Origin: Tenebrio molitor
Lineage: Eukaryota; Arthropoda; Insecta; Coleoptera; Tenebrionidae
Assembly: GCF_963966145.1 (NCBI RefSeq)
Contig: NC_091046.1
Coordinates: 32,922,001 to 32,986,000, forward strand
Length of the DNA stretch: 64,000 nucleotides
Direction: 5' to 3'
The notes beneath the pieces are model-generated. The model was given only the letters and a program-made list of their open reading frames with translations, did no database searches and was not told the origin of the DNA. The translations under genes were made by a program, and so were the position numbers. Positions 1 through 11,024 of the stretch are shown here, one piece after another. Each line of letters opens with the position of its first letter. Positions within the stretch are counted from its first letter, which is position 1.

Positions 1-119
1 CATCTTGTTTGTAAAGGAAAATAGGACTTACCAAAGCCTAAGAGCCAAATTCAAAACTGCATTGTATAATTTGGAAGGTAATCAAAACTGTGGGACCAAT
101 ATTTTCTCACGTCTACTCC

Positions 120-475
120 CGTGAAACTATTCATCCAGGCAGAGCGTCAGGGTGATTAAGAACCTTCACCTGTATACTATCGATAAAATGCTACCTTGTT
201 TTCATTCAGTTGGTCACTATTTCTTCACAAAGAGTGCCCACTTATATTTGCAAGATATGATGGCTCTAGAACAGCGGATGGATCCAACTGAATTTAAGAT
301 ATTCATGGAACAAATTTTACAATCCGCCGATCCGATAAATTTTGGCCCAGCCTATGGTCAGATTTGATTGCTGATGTGGTTTATGAAAAGCTACGGTGGA
401 TTGGCACATGTGCGTGGAATCTCCAGCGGTGAGCTAGCACAGTGGACCGTAAAAATGGGGTTCATGATAAACATA
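120..475 (+). pseudogene. Fragment of a TE-associated conserved protein
   Basis: The translation around 152-367 contains a motif I recognise from a repeated insect and invertebrate hypothetical family: a MLPxFH block, then a KSAHLYLQDM block. The homology continues after 367 in other frames: a DKFWP-SLWSD stretch near 340-370, then MKSYGGLAHVRGIS and LAQWTVKM near 383-460. The reading frame therefore shifts at least twice and the copy is dead. I know the family only as a repetitive, transposon-linked protein and cannot name its enzymatic role. The upstream part of the gene would lie left of the window or has been lost. Recognition of the family is from memory of its motifs; the frameshifts are seen directly. 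Confidence 0.45.
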
Positions 476-1523
476 CTTGTATATGCCAGGACATGTACCC
501 GCCGGAGCTCAAATTAAAGCGCGCCAATGAATGAGAGGAAAATAATTCTTGGTCGATCAAAATCAAGACCACTTGTCATTTGCTCCATGAACCCGTTCCA
601 AACGAGCATACTTGGGGTGTTCAATGATTTTCCATACAATCAGAACCAGAACAAGTCTGGCGCTGAGGGCAGTATTTCTCCACCAACTTCACAGACTCTT
701 CAAGTTGTTAACCACACATACTAAATTACGTAAAAATAACTTATTTGATCGGTTTAGGCCCTATACGTGATGTTTGATGCGCTGAAAACTTGTTTTCATT
801 TATTTTTCCCAAATTCCCTTTTTCGAGGTTTTCGGTTAGATGCCACTTTTTAGAGAAGCATTGGACCTGCAGCTGTCCGTCAGATCTCAATTTAAAGCTA
901 AATAAATACATTTCAAGTTCATTGCCCATGACTTTTTTCATGGGGCGAGTATTTTTGACGATATTTAATAAAATACAAGACGTAAACAAAAAATTTTTAC
1001 TTCTTGGAAAAAATACCCAATTTTTAAAGAGCTCTATCTCGGAAACTGCTGCATGCACAAAGTTCGCTTGGGCCTCAAACTGTAGCGAATGTAATCTAGT
1101 TTAAAAAAAGTAACTTCAACTTTTTCTGAGACTCATATCTTAGGAGATATTGAGCAAAAACTGAAAATAGTGCAAACATTTTGCTGTTCTTTGGCTACCA
1201 CGCAGCGTGCACAAGTCTTTCGAAGTTGCAAATTTGGTGTTTTACTCTTGGCTGAGATCCAAACAACATATTAAAAAATCAGAACTACATGACCTTTTGC
1301 AAGGTCGGACCCTTTTTTATGTTTATATTGACTGGACTATGAATTAAACTCGGGTTTTCTTTATGTTGTTGTTAAGCACCGCTAGATTTCGGAAGAGTTA
1401 AAGTAAAATGTTGTAAGTGCGCCACTATGGGAGTTAGGTGACAATCAGGAAGTCGTGGGGTTGTCTAGTAAATTTCTCTGGAGGCCACGGTTAAGTTATG
1501 ACCGTTAGCGGAGGCGGACCTAA
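476..1523. other. No recognisable gene; probable old repeat sequence
   Basis: Open frames of about 100 residues overlap on both strands at 741-1104, but neither has a recognisable domain and they shadow each other. The sequence reads as non-coding transposon body. Nothing further can be supported. Confidence 0.4.
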
Positions 1524-1833
1524 AGGCCCATACACAATGGCGTTAACGTTACGTCGATGTTAAAACGTTAATGTTAACGTTAGATCTAGAAATTCAAAAT
1601 TACATGTATTTCATTGTGGACCGTTCACAATGACGTTATAGTGAAAATTAATGTTGCATGATATTGTTAGCGTTAACGTTAGTTCTAGAAATATTCTGGA
1701 TTCTTAACGTTACATTCTAACATTAGCCAACGGAAATAATTTATAAAAAGTACTGAAATACATGTAATTAGATCTAACGTTAACATTAACGTTTTAACAT
1801 CGACGTAACGTTAACGCCATTGTGAAAGGGCTG
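1524..1833. mobile_element. MITE with long TIRs, TAA target duplication (Harbinger-type)
   Basis: The left end begins AGGCCCATACACAATGGCG and the right end is its near-perfect inverse (CGCCATTGTGAAAGGGCTG). The inverted match runs for roughly 60 bp, through repeated GTTAACGTT motifs to an AGATCT box. TAA is found directly outside both ends (1521-1523 and 1834-1836). A 3-bp TAA duplication with GGCC-rich termini is the pattern of PIF/Harbinger-derived MITEs. There is no coding capacity. The arms are unusual in being made of near-palindromic GTTAACGTTA subrepeats. Confidence 0.8.
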
Positions 1834-1836
1834 TAA

Positions 1837-2361
1837 GTCCTGCTCGATGCGGCTCTGAGATGCTAACGTGAAACCTCCGTCGCGGTTCTAGGGACCTCGG
1901 GTTTGTCGGTAAACGGTTGGTTGGGGAAGACGGATCAAGCTCTGCTCGAAGCGGCTTGGGAGGCTCATCGTACAACCCCGAGCGCTTCTATCACTCTTTC
2001 TTGGTCGGTAAAATAGTCCGACGTTCATTTACCCGAGTAACTAGAAACGTCGCTGGTCTCAAGCCGATTCAGATTATTCTTCTGCGTCCCCTCGCGGCCG
2101 AGAGTTTGTTACCTCCAGCTCTAAGCTCCCGTCGGCGTACCTTGACCGCGTAGTTACTAATTAAACTTGGAATTGTCATAACTAATTGTAAAATATGAGT
2201 AATACCTGGGATACGGTTTTGGAGAGGGTTTTTATCCATCCCTGTCTGTGATAACTGCACCTTTCATGTTGGGAAAAAATGGTATTAAGGTTTTAGACCA
2301 TATTTTCCCTCAGAAACTCACCCTGACATTCTTGGGAGACCATTCCCTAACACCCTGTATA
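1837..2361. other. GC-richer block without recognisable gene
   Basis: The stretch is richer in GC than its surroundings. A 78-codon open frame at 1917-2153 has no domain I know. It could be the untranslated part of a retroelement or old single-copy sequence. Confidence 0.3.
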
Positions 2362-2711
2362 TAATCTGTTTTAAAATCAAAAATCCACCAACACGACAAC
2401 GTCGCCACCTTTTGCATGTGTCAGAAAAAAGTGGGGTTATGAAAGAAAACTGTTGACAGTCGTTTTGGTCGTAGTTCATCCTGTTTTTTATTCTCATTTT
2501 ATTATTTTACTCAAAAGGTATGATATGGTAGCTACCACCTTTTTGCACATAATAATTACTTTGTGTTGGGTAAATAAACTCAACAGTTCAATGTCAAATT
2601 TTGGCGGGAGGTTGGGTCAACCCAAAAAAATGAAACTTATTCTAGGCATTTCTTTTTTTCTGCCAACATAATTCAACAGGTGGTGGATTTTTGATTTTGA
2701 AACAGATTATA
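2362..2711. mobile_element. MITE family K, copy 1
   Basis: Both ends carry the inverted motif ATCTGTTTYAAAATCAAAAA followed by TCCACCA. Other members or ends of this family occur at 3370-3730 (variant termini), 28717-28748 (one end), 36388-37163 (reverse orientation) and probably 42830-43312. Copy 1 and the 36388 copy share their interior, including the segment around 2560-2680. No coding potential. Confidence 0.75.
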
Positions 2712-2779
2712 GGTAACGTGGATACGAGAGTGAAGCAAAGATCTCGAGATACAAAACACAGCAACATTCTGTGACATTT

Positions 2780-3244
2780 GTTTTGGCGTTTGGCCGTTAT
2801 ACCATTCCGCTATTTACAACACTGCAACCGGATATGTTTTGTGGGTGTATTTGACAGATATCTGACGTACAGACGTAGCATCAAGGAGGTTGTTAAAGTA
2901 ACCTCCTTGCGTAGCATTAATAACGACAAAATGGTAGGTTATGAGAGTAAAAATTAACGGCAAAAAGAAATCAAAGTTGGAATTCGGAATAATAATCTAA
3001 AAATTAACTAAATGAAATTCTCGAAGTGCTCCCCATTTTGCTCTAAACATACGAGTAAATTAACTCTTCTCTCGAACGATTCACCAGGATGTTTAATTTA
3101 ATTTGAAATGTCAAATTTGACTTGTCACTGATGCGACTGTCAGGCTGAAGCCGTCAACAACCGGAAGTTACTCCAGGTCCAGTTGTACCACTTAAAAATA
3201 AAATTCAGCATTACCAACTTAAACAGTTCTTCTTGATCATCCCG
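2780..3244. mobile_element. Mariner-type non-autonomous element, partial copy A
   Basis: The right end reads CCAACTTAAACAGTTCTTCT then TGATCATCCCG, followed by TA. The body from about 2796 (ACACTGCAACCGGATATG) is repeated in the next element at 3310-3370, so the two are copies of one family. The left terminus was not found. Confidence 0.55.
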
Positions 3245-3250
3245 TACATA

Positions 3251-3840
3251 CCGGGTGATCAAGAAGGACTGTTTAAGTTGGCAGTACAATTAAGAAAATT
3301 TTCTAATTCGGTTATTTATAACACTGCAACCGGATATGTTTTGTTGGTCTATTTGACAAATATCTGATGTAAAGTCCATTCAAAAATCAAAAAACCACCA
3401 ACGTCGCATTTTCCTCGATAATTACTATCGGCAACGCTGTTTAGTGTAAAATTTGATGAGAATTGTAATTTTGAGGTTAAGTGTTTATTAAATGTCTTGT
3501 TTTTCTGGGCATGTTTAAGTAAAAATAATAAGAATCAATAAATAAATGAAACGTGCTGCTAATAAAACAATATGAACGGAATTCAAAGCAATTGAATTTT
3601 ATTTTGAATCAAATAAATGTCATAATTTATAGTTACCAACATAGTATAAAAAAATATCTACCTAGGGTTTTTTAAATTTTACCAACCTAAAACAACAGGT
3701 GGTGGTTTTTTGATTTTTGAATGGACTTTAGGTATAGCATTAACAACGACAAGCCATCAACAACCGAAAGTTACTCCTGGTATACGATTTAAAATACAAT
3801 TCAGTGTTACCAACTTAAACAGTCCTTCTTGATCACCCCG
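3251..3840. mobile_element. Mariner-type MITE, copy B
   Basis: It starts CCGGGTGATCAAGAAGGACT and ends with the inverse, AGTCCTTCTTGATCACCCCG. TA lies outside each end (3249-3250 and 3841-3842), the Tc1/mariner signature. Its interior repeats that of copy A, immediately upstream. It is interrupted by a K-type MITE at 3370-3730. No coding capacity. Confidence 0.75.
3370..3730. mobile_element. K-type MITE nested in a mariner MITE
   Basis: Inverted ends TAAAGTCCATTCAAAAATCA and TGATTTTTGAATGGACTTTA lie inside copy B. Copy A is continuous at the equivalent place apart from a short sequence, which supports later insertion. Termini differ from the main K family, but the inner ACCACC motif is shared. 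Confidence 0.7.
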
Positions 3841-3845
3841 TAGAT

Positions 3846-5620
3846 CAAGGAGTATAGAATACGCTTGCCCGACATCGATTGACGCGACGCCAAGCGGCGG
3901 AGCTCGGCGTTTTTCAGTTTGCAAACAAACAGTTTCGTATTTGACGACGTGTAAAATCGACTTTTTGAAAGTAAGAAATTCAAATTATTTAGAAAAAAGA
4001 AAAGAATGATCAATCGGGGAGGTGTTTGCTGTGTTCCGGGTTTCCAAAATACCGAAAAAAAGAATCGGTAATTGAAATTTTAATCATGTATTTGGCATGC
4101 GTACTTGCTAACAACAAAGAACCTCTTATTCGTGAGAATTAAAAAACAACAATTAATTGATACTTTTTATACAATAAATAAACAGTTGACGCATAACACA
4201 GTTAATTTCAATTGCATTAATAATTTTCATGATTAATGTAGTGCGTTAAATACACTGGACAAAGTACTTGAAGTAAAACCATTGAACGTTAGGAATTATT
4301 GTCCTCAAAACATTTTTATTTCGTTGCATCTTAATATGCACTTGATCTTTAGAAGGATAGACAAAAAATCGCAATTTTGTGCATGAAATTGCTCTTTGGC
4401 AATGAGAATGTTCCAAATAAGTACTGTTAAAATCGCGCTAGTTCCTCTTTAAATACCTATGGGCCGTATGATTTCCCATTCGTTAAGCCTTTCATTAGCT
4501 AAATATGTAATTGATTAGACAAAGTGAGAGTATATGCCAAGCACTATGTTAGACAGAGACAAAACAATTTAACGACGTTCTTTAACTTTAATGAAAGGGA
4601 AATCATGCGGCCCAATGTTTTTGTTAACGCCCGGCGCCCAAAAACAAGTCGATACGTTTTTAATCGGTTTATTCTCCTCGACGCGTTAATTACAAGTCAG
4701 GAGTTTTTCCCCACGCGCTCCCCTCGTCGGCAGTCCTCGGATCTCCTCGGGTCACTCCGACACGATGGAGCGCTGCTCGGGGACTTCCCGCGAGGGATCC
4801 TCCCTTCGCCCATTAGGGAATCGTAAAATTTTTAATCGCCAAATCTCAAAAATTACACTTAAAACGTCTCCAATCGAAATTGTATCGTTGAAGTTACTCA
4901 TTTGTATTTAAAATATAGCAACAATTTATAGAGATTGGTGTTTTGAGGCGCCAATATTTCTCTAAATTCCGAATCGAAAATTTTACCTTTAGACAAGTTT
5001 TTTTCCGTGAACAGCTCGAATCAATCGACTGAAAGTCGCAAGTTATTATTTGCATGATTTATTGTACACTTGAATGCGAAAATTTTAAAAACTCATGTGT
5101 TTTAATGAGTGATATTACCATGATATTACATATCAAGACAGGCGGAATTTTGAAAACACTAACTGAGAGCTGCGCGCTGCCTCCGCGAGGCGGCGCGGCA
5201 GTCGTCAGAAAACTAAAGTCACTAGAAACTAGTTTCTAGTGACTTTACAGAAAACGATATCGGGCAAGCGTATAATAGGGAGGGGACATAAGCTAGCTCA
5301 GTAGCTCACAGAGCTAGCTTATGGGCGCGGTAAATTGAAGCGGTGCCCGGACAAGGAAACGGGCGCAATTTTATGCAACCCGTGAGGTACGCCCCAGTTA
5401 ACACTACTTGAGATGTTGGGAATTAACAATAAAACTGCAGGAAAATAAAACACTATAATTTTTTTTTGCATCACAAATGTATTCAGAGTATGAGAAACTA
5501 GAAAACCACATTAAATATCACAACGCAACTGATTTTATTCACTTTCTTGGGGCGTACTATTTAATAGCGGCTGCACTCGACCGGCCGTATCTCCCCTCCC
5601 TATTATTCTATACTCCTTGA
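3846..5620. mobile_element. 1.8-kb TIR element without transposase
   Basis: The left end reads TCAAGGAGTATAGAATACGC then TTGCCCGACATCG. The right end holds the inverse in two pieces: CGATATCGGGCAAGCGTA at 5256-5273 and TTCTATACTCCTTGA at 5606-5620, separated by a nested insertion. The interior has a GC-rich patch (about 4630-4830) with a 100-codon frame I do not recognise, and a perfect hairpin near 5210-5247 (GTCACTAGAAAC and inverse). The superfamily cannot be assigned. Confidence 0.6.
5274..5605. mobile_element. Nested MITE with AATAGGGAGGGG ends
   Basis: Inverted ends ATAATAGGGAGGGGA and TCCCCTCCCTATTAT interrupt the right TIR of the surrounding element. Removing the block restores the match to the left TIR at 3846-3878. 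It contains a hairpin (ATAAGCTAGCTC with its inverse) at about 5289-5323. Confidence 0.65.
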
Positions 5621-7757
5621 CAATCTTGACATAGATAAGAGACCCCGTAGATATTTGTGGTTATATTAGGGTTATTAGTTGTGTTTTGCTTTGTTTTGTT
5701 GCGTCGTAAGCTTTTTCCTGTGTTATTTGCGTTTATTGGTGAGTGCATTTTTCCCAATTATAAGCTAGTGGAATAAAACATTTATTTCCTAGGCATTATA
5801 GACTGAAGATGGGCAAACAGTCATGTTATTTGTGTTTGATTCACAACTCATTAAAACTTCAAGAATCATGGCTTAATCCACCAGTGTTCCATGGGTATGA
5901 TATTATTACATCTTTCAATATTGTTGGAAATGAGTTATGTGGTTTTAGGTTCCCTGCAAATGTTGAAACTCGTTTACATTGGACAAAAATTTGTGGGTTA
6001 AATGAAGATGTGGATAATGTTACAAACCTAAAAATCTGCTCAAAACATTTCACAGCAGGAGATTATGTTAATATAAACGATCACAAATTTGGAGGTAGGA
6101 GGCGATTGAAGTCTTCAGCTGTTCCAATTGCATACAATGTTGCTTCAAATGAAGCAACAGCAAGTAAGTTACTGTAATGTTTATTAAATCTTTATTTAAT
6201 CATATTATCTTAGATGAACAAGACATGGAATTAGAACTTCCTGTTACACCCACCTTACATGAGCAAGACATTAAATTAGAATTTCCTGTTACACCTACCT
6301 TACATGAACAAGACATTAAATTAGAATTTCCTGTTACACCTATCTTACATGAACAAGACATTAAATTAGAACGTCCTGTTACACCATTATGTATCAAGCG
6401 AGGAAAATTTGTAAAGACTCCTAGGTACATTGGTGATATAGCATCACTACATGTTGCAACACCAAGGAGAACGCAAGCTGTATTGAAAATGGTGAAGGAC
6501 AAATTTAAGAAACATGAGAGCACTATTAAAGTTTTAAAACAGAAGAACAGGAGACTGTTGAAGAAAATTTCTACACTCGAGCAGCTAGTTACTTGCTTGA
6601 AGAGAAAGAATTTAATTAGTGCGGAAGCAGAGGAATCTCTTTTGGTACAAAATTTTAATGTTTAGGTGAATATTTGCTTTGATTTGGTGCGATTTTGTTT
6701 GATCTATGCAAAATAGTACTAAGGTATTTTTAGCTACTATACATTCTTAGCAAACTTTTTGCACTAAATTATTTATTTAAATTCCAGAATGGAGCCACCC
6801 CAGTTGTAAGAGAACTCTTTGAAAATAATTTAAGAAAGAAAAGAAGGAAGCAATACAGCCCTGAAATTAGATAAATATGCACTCGCCCTACAATTTTATT
6901 TATTTTTGCCTTATCTAAGCACATTGAAAAAATGGTACAGTACCATTGATGGGCAGCCAGGTTTCACGAAAGAAGCGTTTATTGCTGTGTCATCAAAGGT
7001 TCGTTGTTGAGAGAAGGGTCCCCTCATACTTAATTTAGTTCTTGATGAAATTTCTATAAAAGAGCAATTGATATTCCATGGATCAAAGTTTTATGGTGGT
7101 GTTAATTTAGGGACTGACAATAATATTGATAGTGACTGTCAAACTAAGGCCAAAAATGCCTTAGTATTTCTTGCTGTGGATTTAAATTGAAATTGGAAGA
7201 TTCCAGTGGGATATTTCCTCATTAAAGCTTTAAATGCGAACAAACGAGCAAATCTTTTAAGTAATTGTTTAATACTTTTAAATGATACAGGGGCAAAGAT
7301 CCATTCAATTATTTTGATGGGACTGCAGTGAATTTGGCAATGTGCCGTAAATCAGGTGCAAACTTTGAAGTCGACACTTTACACTTTAAGTCATTTATTA
7401 TCAATCCTGCAAATAGCCAAAAAAATTTTGTAATATGGGACCCATCTCATATGATTAAATTGGCCTGGAATGTTTTAGGGGATACAAAAATTATTGTAGA
7501 TGGAAATGGTAGACGTATATTGTGGGAACATATATGCCAACTTAATAATTTACAAAAGGAAGAGGGGTTACATGCCGCAAATAAATTAACACAAAAACAT
7601 ATTAATTTTACAGATAATCGAATGAATGTAAAATTGGCAGCTCAAACACTGAGCGAAAGCGTCACAAAATCTTTATCGTTTGTCAAAAACATTGGGCTGC
7701 CACAGTTTGAAGCATGCACTGCTACTGCAAAGTTTTGCCAAAATGTAAATGATGCCT

Positions 7758-8275
7758 CGCTTCTTTATTCCCCTCGAAGCTTCGCTTCTCGGGGAATAAA
7801 CTACCTCGGCTTAAAAAAATGTCTTCTCTACCTTGGCGTATAATTACTATTTTTCACTACTAGTCTCAGAAGGCGTCATTATTGACTCTCGAACCGACCC
7901 CAGAAGTAGAATTTCTCTCCCTAGGTTAATAATAATTTTCATTATTAACCAAGGTCAATAATGAACAGCCGTCACTTAGCAACAAAAGATTTTCGTTGAT
8001 TTCATTGGTTAACGTAGACGATTTTCATAGCAACCGTTGAAAAATGAGAACTCGGATCGTCGCATCGGACAAAATAATTTGATTAATAATTATTATCAGA
8101 AAGGGTTGTAACATATCTAGCAGTGAAAAGAATAGTATATAAACCACGGTAGAGAACATTTTCTAAGCCTCGCTGACATTATTCCCCTCGACGCTTCGCG
8201 TCTCGGGTAATAATCCAGCTCGGCTTAGAAAAATATGTTCTCTACCTTGGTGTATAATATACTATTGTTAATCAA
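7758..8275. mobile_element. Insertion made of two hairpin units
   Basis: The block interrupts the P transposase frame between FCQNVND and KTGFLGF. Two direct copies of a roughly 95-bp unit lie at its ends (about 7755-7846 and 8173-8270), each with a CTCGxxGCTTCGC-type centre and an ending like CTCTACCTTGGYGTATAAT. The right unit also has an inverted partner at 8131-8180, so 8131-8265 folds on itself. No coding capacity. Confidence 0.6.
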
Positions 8276-8984
8276 CAAGACACCAATGGTACACGTGTCA
8301 TTTTAACATAACGAAAAACCGGGTTTTTGGGCTTTATTATTTCATTAAAAAATGTTTTTGAAGTGTTTGAGATTATCCAACAATACCACATGGATTATTT
8401 ATTAACGTTTAAGTTATCCCAGGATTTTATAGAAACTTTTTTTAGTTTTATAAGAGGGCGGGGAGGCTTTAATAACAACCCCAACGCCCAACAATTTGAA
8501 AGTGCCTATAATAAATTACTTATAACAAATGATGGGAGTACTTCTTATAATTCTAATTGTTGTATTGAGGATGTGAGCATATTATCAGTTTCGTCAAGCA
8601 GGAATGTTCCTTCACCAATTGGCGATGTAACCAACCTTCACAACGATTTTTTCGGCCACGATTATATGTATTACAAAATCGTGGTCTTTGTCACCGTTCA
8701 TCGAAAACGTAACTTATATAGCTGGTTATATTTGTTCGAAAGCAACAAAAAAAATTACTTGCTACGTTTGTAAAAAATAAAAATATGCTTTTTTGCGAAC
8801 CGAACACAGTTTAATATGAACTTCGGTTTGCATAATAGTAGAACAGATTTTTCGAGCCTATAAAAATGACATTGTTAAGGCAACAGGTAGAGAGACTGTA
8901 GTAAATAATTAAATATGATTTTACGAAATGTTCTTACCTGGTCAGCATTTACAAATGACGTTTTCATTAAACATAATTTTATTG

Positions 8985-9265
8985 TAGCATAAATCACGGA
9001 TGTAGTACCAAAGCGCCCCGTATTAACCCTTTCGGAGCGCTACCGTCGCTAGCGAGAATCTAATCGCTGGGCCCCTACCATCATCATCAGCTGCGCGCCG
9101 TCGGAGCGTGCCGCACCATCCCCAGCCAGGCTATAAAAGGGATGCACGCATGGACAAATCAATCATTATTCATATGATCATCCGAACTCCCTCAAGAGTC
9201 TCACTACAAACCTTTATTAACTTTGTTTACCTTTATGTAAATAAACAATTTACAACACAAACACT
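8985..9265 (+). mobile_element. Possible solo LTR
   Basis: A GC-rich block breaks the otherwise AT-rich P transposase between its zinc-knuckle-like motif and its C-terminal helix. It contains a TATA box (CTATAAAAGG at about 9131), a CpG-rich upstream part and AATAAA-like sequence (GTAAATAAAC) downstream. It starts near TGTAGC and ends near ACAACA. No clear target duplication was seen, so the call is tentative. A TTAACCCTTTCGG motif at 9023 is reminiscent of a piggyBac end as an alternative. Confidence 0.35.
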
Positions 9266-9369
9266 GTTAAATTATTATTTTAATGAAAGTAATCATAGAT
9301 ACCAGTTGCTATCCATATTGGTAGATATATTTTTAAATGTAAGATATTTTTATGAAGCAAAAATTTTAT

Positions 9370-9632
9370 CAGTTGCGGCCAAATAAAACTGGGCAGCAAT
9401 TTTGTCTATTGTAAATCGGAATTAAATATTAAATCACCTGAAAAATCATCTCCTAGGAGATGACATAAAAAACTATTTTTCAAATTGACATCATCCGTCA
9501 CTGTTATGTTGTGCCACAGTTATGGGTAGCTGGTTGCCAGAGAAACTTTCATTTTAAAAGCCTGAATTACCAAAATTTATAAAGATGACACAAAATGTCA
9601 ATTTAGTGGTCGCTTTTATTTGGCCGCAACTG
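9370..9632. mobile_element. Small TIR element
   Basis: CAGTTGCGGCCAAATAAAA at the left is inverted as TTTTATTTGGCCGCAACTG at the right. It sits at the end of the P transposase remnant and supplies its last stop codon. No target duplication is clear. Confidence 0.6.
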
Positions 9633-9952
9633 TACATACGACAAAAATACACTAAATTAATTTTGTTTTCTGGGTTGTAAATTTAATTTTATGTGTTTTA
9701 CATTGTAAACAGTAGGTACTTGTAAGTAAAGTGTAAAAATTGTAAATAAAAGATTGATTTCCACAGAATTACTCCTATATTTTATTAAATGATTGATTAA
9801 ATTAAAATATATGGATAACGATATGATGGGCGATGAATGATTGTTAATTTACGTGAATGATCACCCATCGCGCGATCGAGAAAATTAAACCATGAAAGGC
9901 ATAAGCCTGTCGGACTGAGGGTGTACAGGTCAGTGACCTACATACCCTGATC
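9633..9952. other. AT-rich gap, no gene seen
   Basis: Low-complexity AT-rich sequence with no recognisable feature. The 8 bp CCCTGATC at 9945-9952 is the left target duplication of the next element. Confidence 0.4.
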
Positions 9953-10811
9953 TAGAGTGGTATATAAGGGAAAGTAGGCTCGATCCTGGTTCCTAGGGGA
10001 GTTTTTGAGAGTTACATTTTCTGTTGGCAACATCTACTGTTTACTATCAAGCTTCAAATATCTGTCAGTTCGGTCAAGCGCCAAATTCAAAACAGAAAAA
10101 TTTCTTAAAATGGTTGGTTGCACGGCACCTTATTGTTCTGCCAGATCAGAAAGAGGTATTAAAATGTTTCGGTTCCCAAACGATGCGTCACGCAGACAAT
10201 TGTGGATCCAAAATATTGGGAAACCATTGAATTGGCAGCCTAGTTGCCACAGACTTTGTGAAGTAAATGCAAGCAAATCTAAATGGTTAACATAAAATTT
10301 ACATTTTATTTTCACTCTTGAAATATTTTAACAATGAGCAATTTAATTTAAATGCAAATAATGACAAAGTTTTAAGAAATAAAAAATAAATAAAACAACC
10401 TCCAAATTTGAATGCACCTTCAACATCATCACTTACACTCCCTACTTGTTCCTCCACCTACACTGAACATAATTCTTCTCTAGCAAATGAAAATATTCTT
10501 CACTACATTGCAGACTCAATAGTCAACTCCCCACCTAAAAAGAGCATGTGTACATTTTCCAAGTAGCTGCTTTTTTACAGTTATTCGAATATGTGAAGAA
10601 ACATTTAATCGCCATACAAAAGTTTTACTTTCCAATCAGCTTACAGAGACTTTTTTCCGGACGCAGAGTTTTGAGCGATTGGCACGACTTGTTATTACGA
10701 TCAGCGCAGACGACGCTAACAATTTTGACAATAACAGTGCAGCCAATCAACAATCGACAAACGCCCCTAGGAACCAGGATCGAGTCTACTCTCTTTAATA
10801 TACTAATTTTA
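9953..10811 (+). mobile_element. Small P-like element with THAP fragment
   Basis: The two ends are inverted copies: TAGAGTGGTATATAAGG..GTAGGCTCGATCCTGG at the left, and the inverse CCAGGATCGAGTCTACTC..TATACTAATTTTA at the right. The inner CGATCCTGGTTCCTAGGGG is perfectly matched. A 10-bp direct repeat TACCCTGATC lies outside both ends and fits an 8-bp duplication, CCCTGATC (9945-9952 and 10812-10819). With the THAP exon inside, this points to a P-superfamily non-autonomous element. Confidence 0.75.
10110..10295 (+). pseudogene. Truncated THAP zinc-finger exon
   Basis: The start at 10110 gives MVGCTAPYCSAR, the first two zinc-binding cysteines of a THAP domain. KMFRFPND and the conserved W of QLWIQNIG follow, then HRLCEVN. 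The family normally has C-x2-H-F here; in this copy the His is replaced, no AVP box follows, and a stop comes soon after. The rest of the element holds one more open segment (about 10400-10560, PPNLNAPS to KKSMCTF) before stops. No catalytic core is present. THAP domains bind the transposon's own ends in P elements. Confidence 0.65.
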
Positions 10812-11024
10812 CCCTGATCGAAACAGGTGAGTTTTATGAGATCTATGGTTTTGCCAGTGTAAAGTAATTTTTGTAGGTAACCAATAAATCTCCGGAGTTA
10901 CACAGGTTACATAGTAAACTTTTTCCCAATTTCATATTGTCATATTCCGTGGAGGGGGAATAGGGAGAATGCACCACAGACAATTAAACTATAGTAAGAC
11001 TGTCAAGTGGGATTACATTTCCGG

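Larger units (their letters stand above)
5630..9390 (+). mobile_element. P-type (THAP) transposon, degenerate
   Basis: The likely left end CATAGATAAGAGA at 5630 resembles the proven P-type terminus CATAGATAAAATAAAG at 18796. It is followed by a THAP-domain exon and then, in order, all recognisable blocks of a P-element/THAP9-like transposase out to about 9390. No matching right TIR was found, so the right end may be deleted or mutated. The body is broken by a palindromic insertion (7758-8275) and by a probable solo LTR (about 8985-9265). Confidence 0.65.
5809..9390 (+). pseudogene. P-element/THAP9-like transposase, broken
   Basis: Exon 1 (5809-6163) encodes a THAP zinc finger: CxLC near the start, FRFPAN, a W in HWTKICGL, CSKHF, and an AVP box (SSAVPIAYN). 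A GTAAGT donor follows. Exon 2 (6214 to about 6662) holds four 15-residue repeats (HEQDIKLE-PVTP type) and a basic coiled coil. Decayed reading frames then give KQYSPEI, KKWYSTIDGQPGF, the LVLDE block with the first catalytic Asp (about 7040), YFDGTAVNL with the second Asp (about 7312), and GFIISLKNV to RGRGGFNNNP (8320-8490). AGYICSKATKKITCYVCKK follows near 8720-8777, and a possible C-terminal helix at 9290-9375. Several stops and frameshifts make it inactive. DNA cut-and-paste activity is known for the family and is inferred lost here. Confidence 0.75.

Noticed and set aside
741..1104. Two overlapping open frames of about 105 codons on opposite strands
   Set aside because: No recognisable domain, and each is the shadow of the other in AT-rich sequence.
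1836..2160. GC-rich block as an rRNA or tRNA gene
   Set aside because: No cloverleaf, no A/B box pair and no conserved rRNA core sequence could be recognised.
4524..4826. GC-rich 100-codon frame as a host exon
   Set aside because: It lies inside a TIR element, has no domain, and its codon make-up looks like untranslated sequence.
9023..9060. TTAACCCTTTCGGAGCG as a piggyBac left end
   Set aside because: No matching right end, no second TTAA with a CCC terminus nearby and no transposase; it is mentioned only as an alternative for the LTR-like block.
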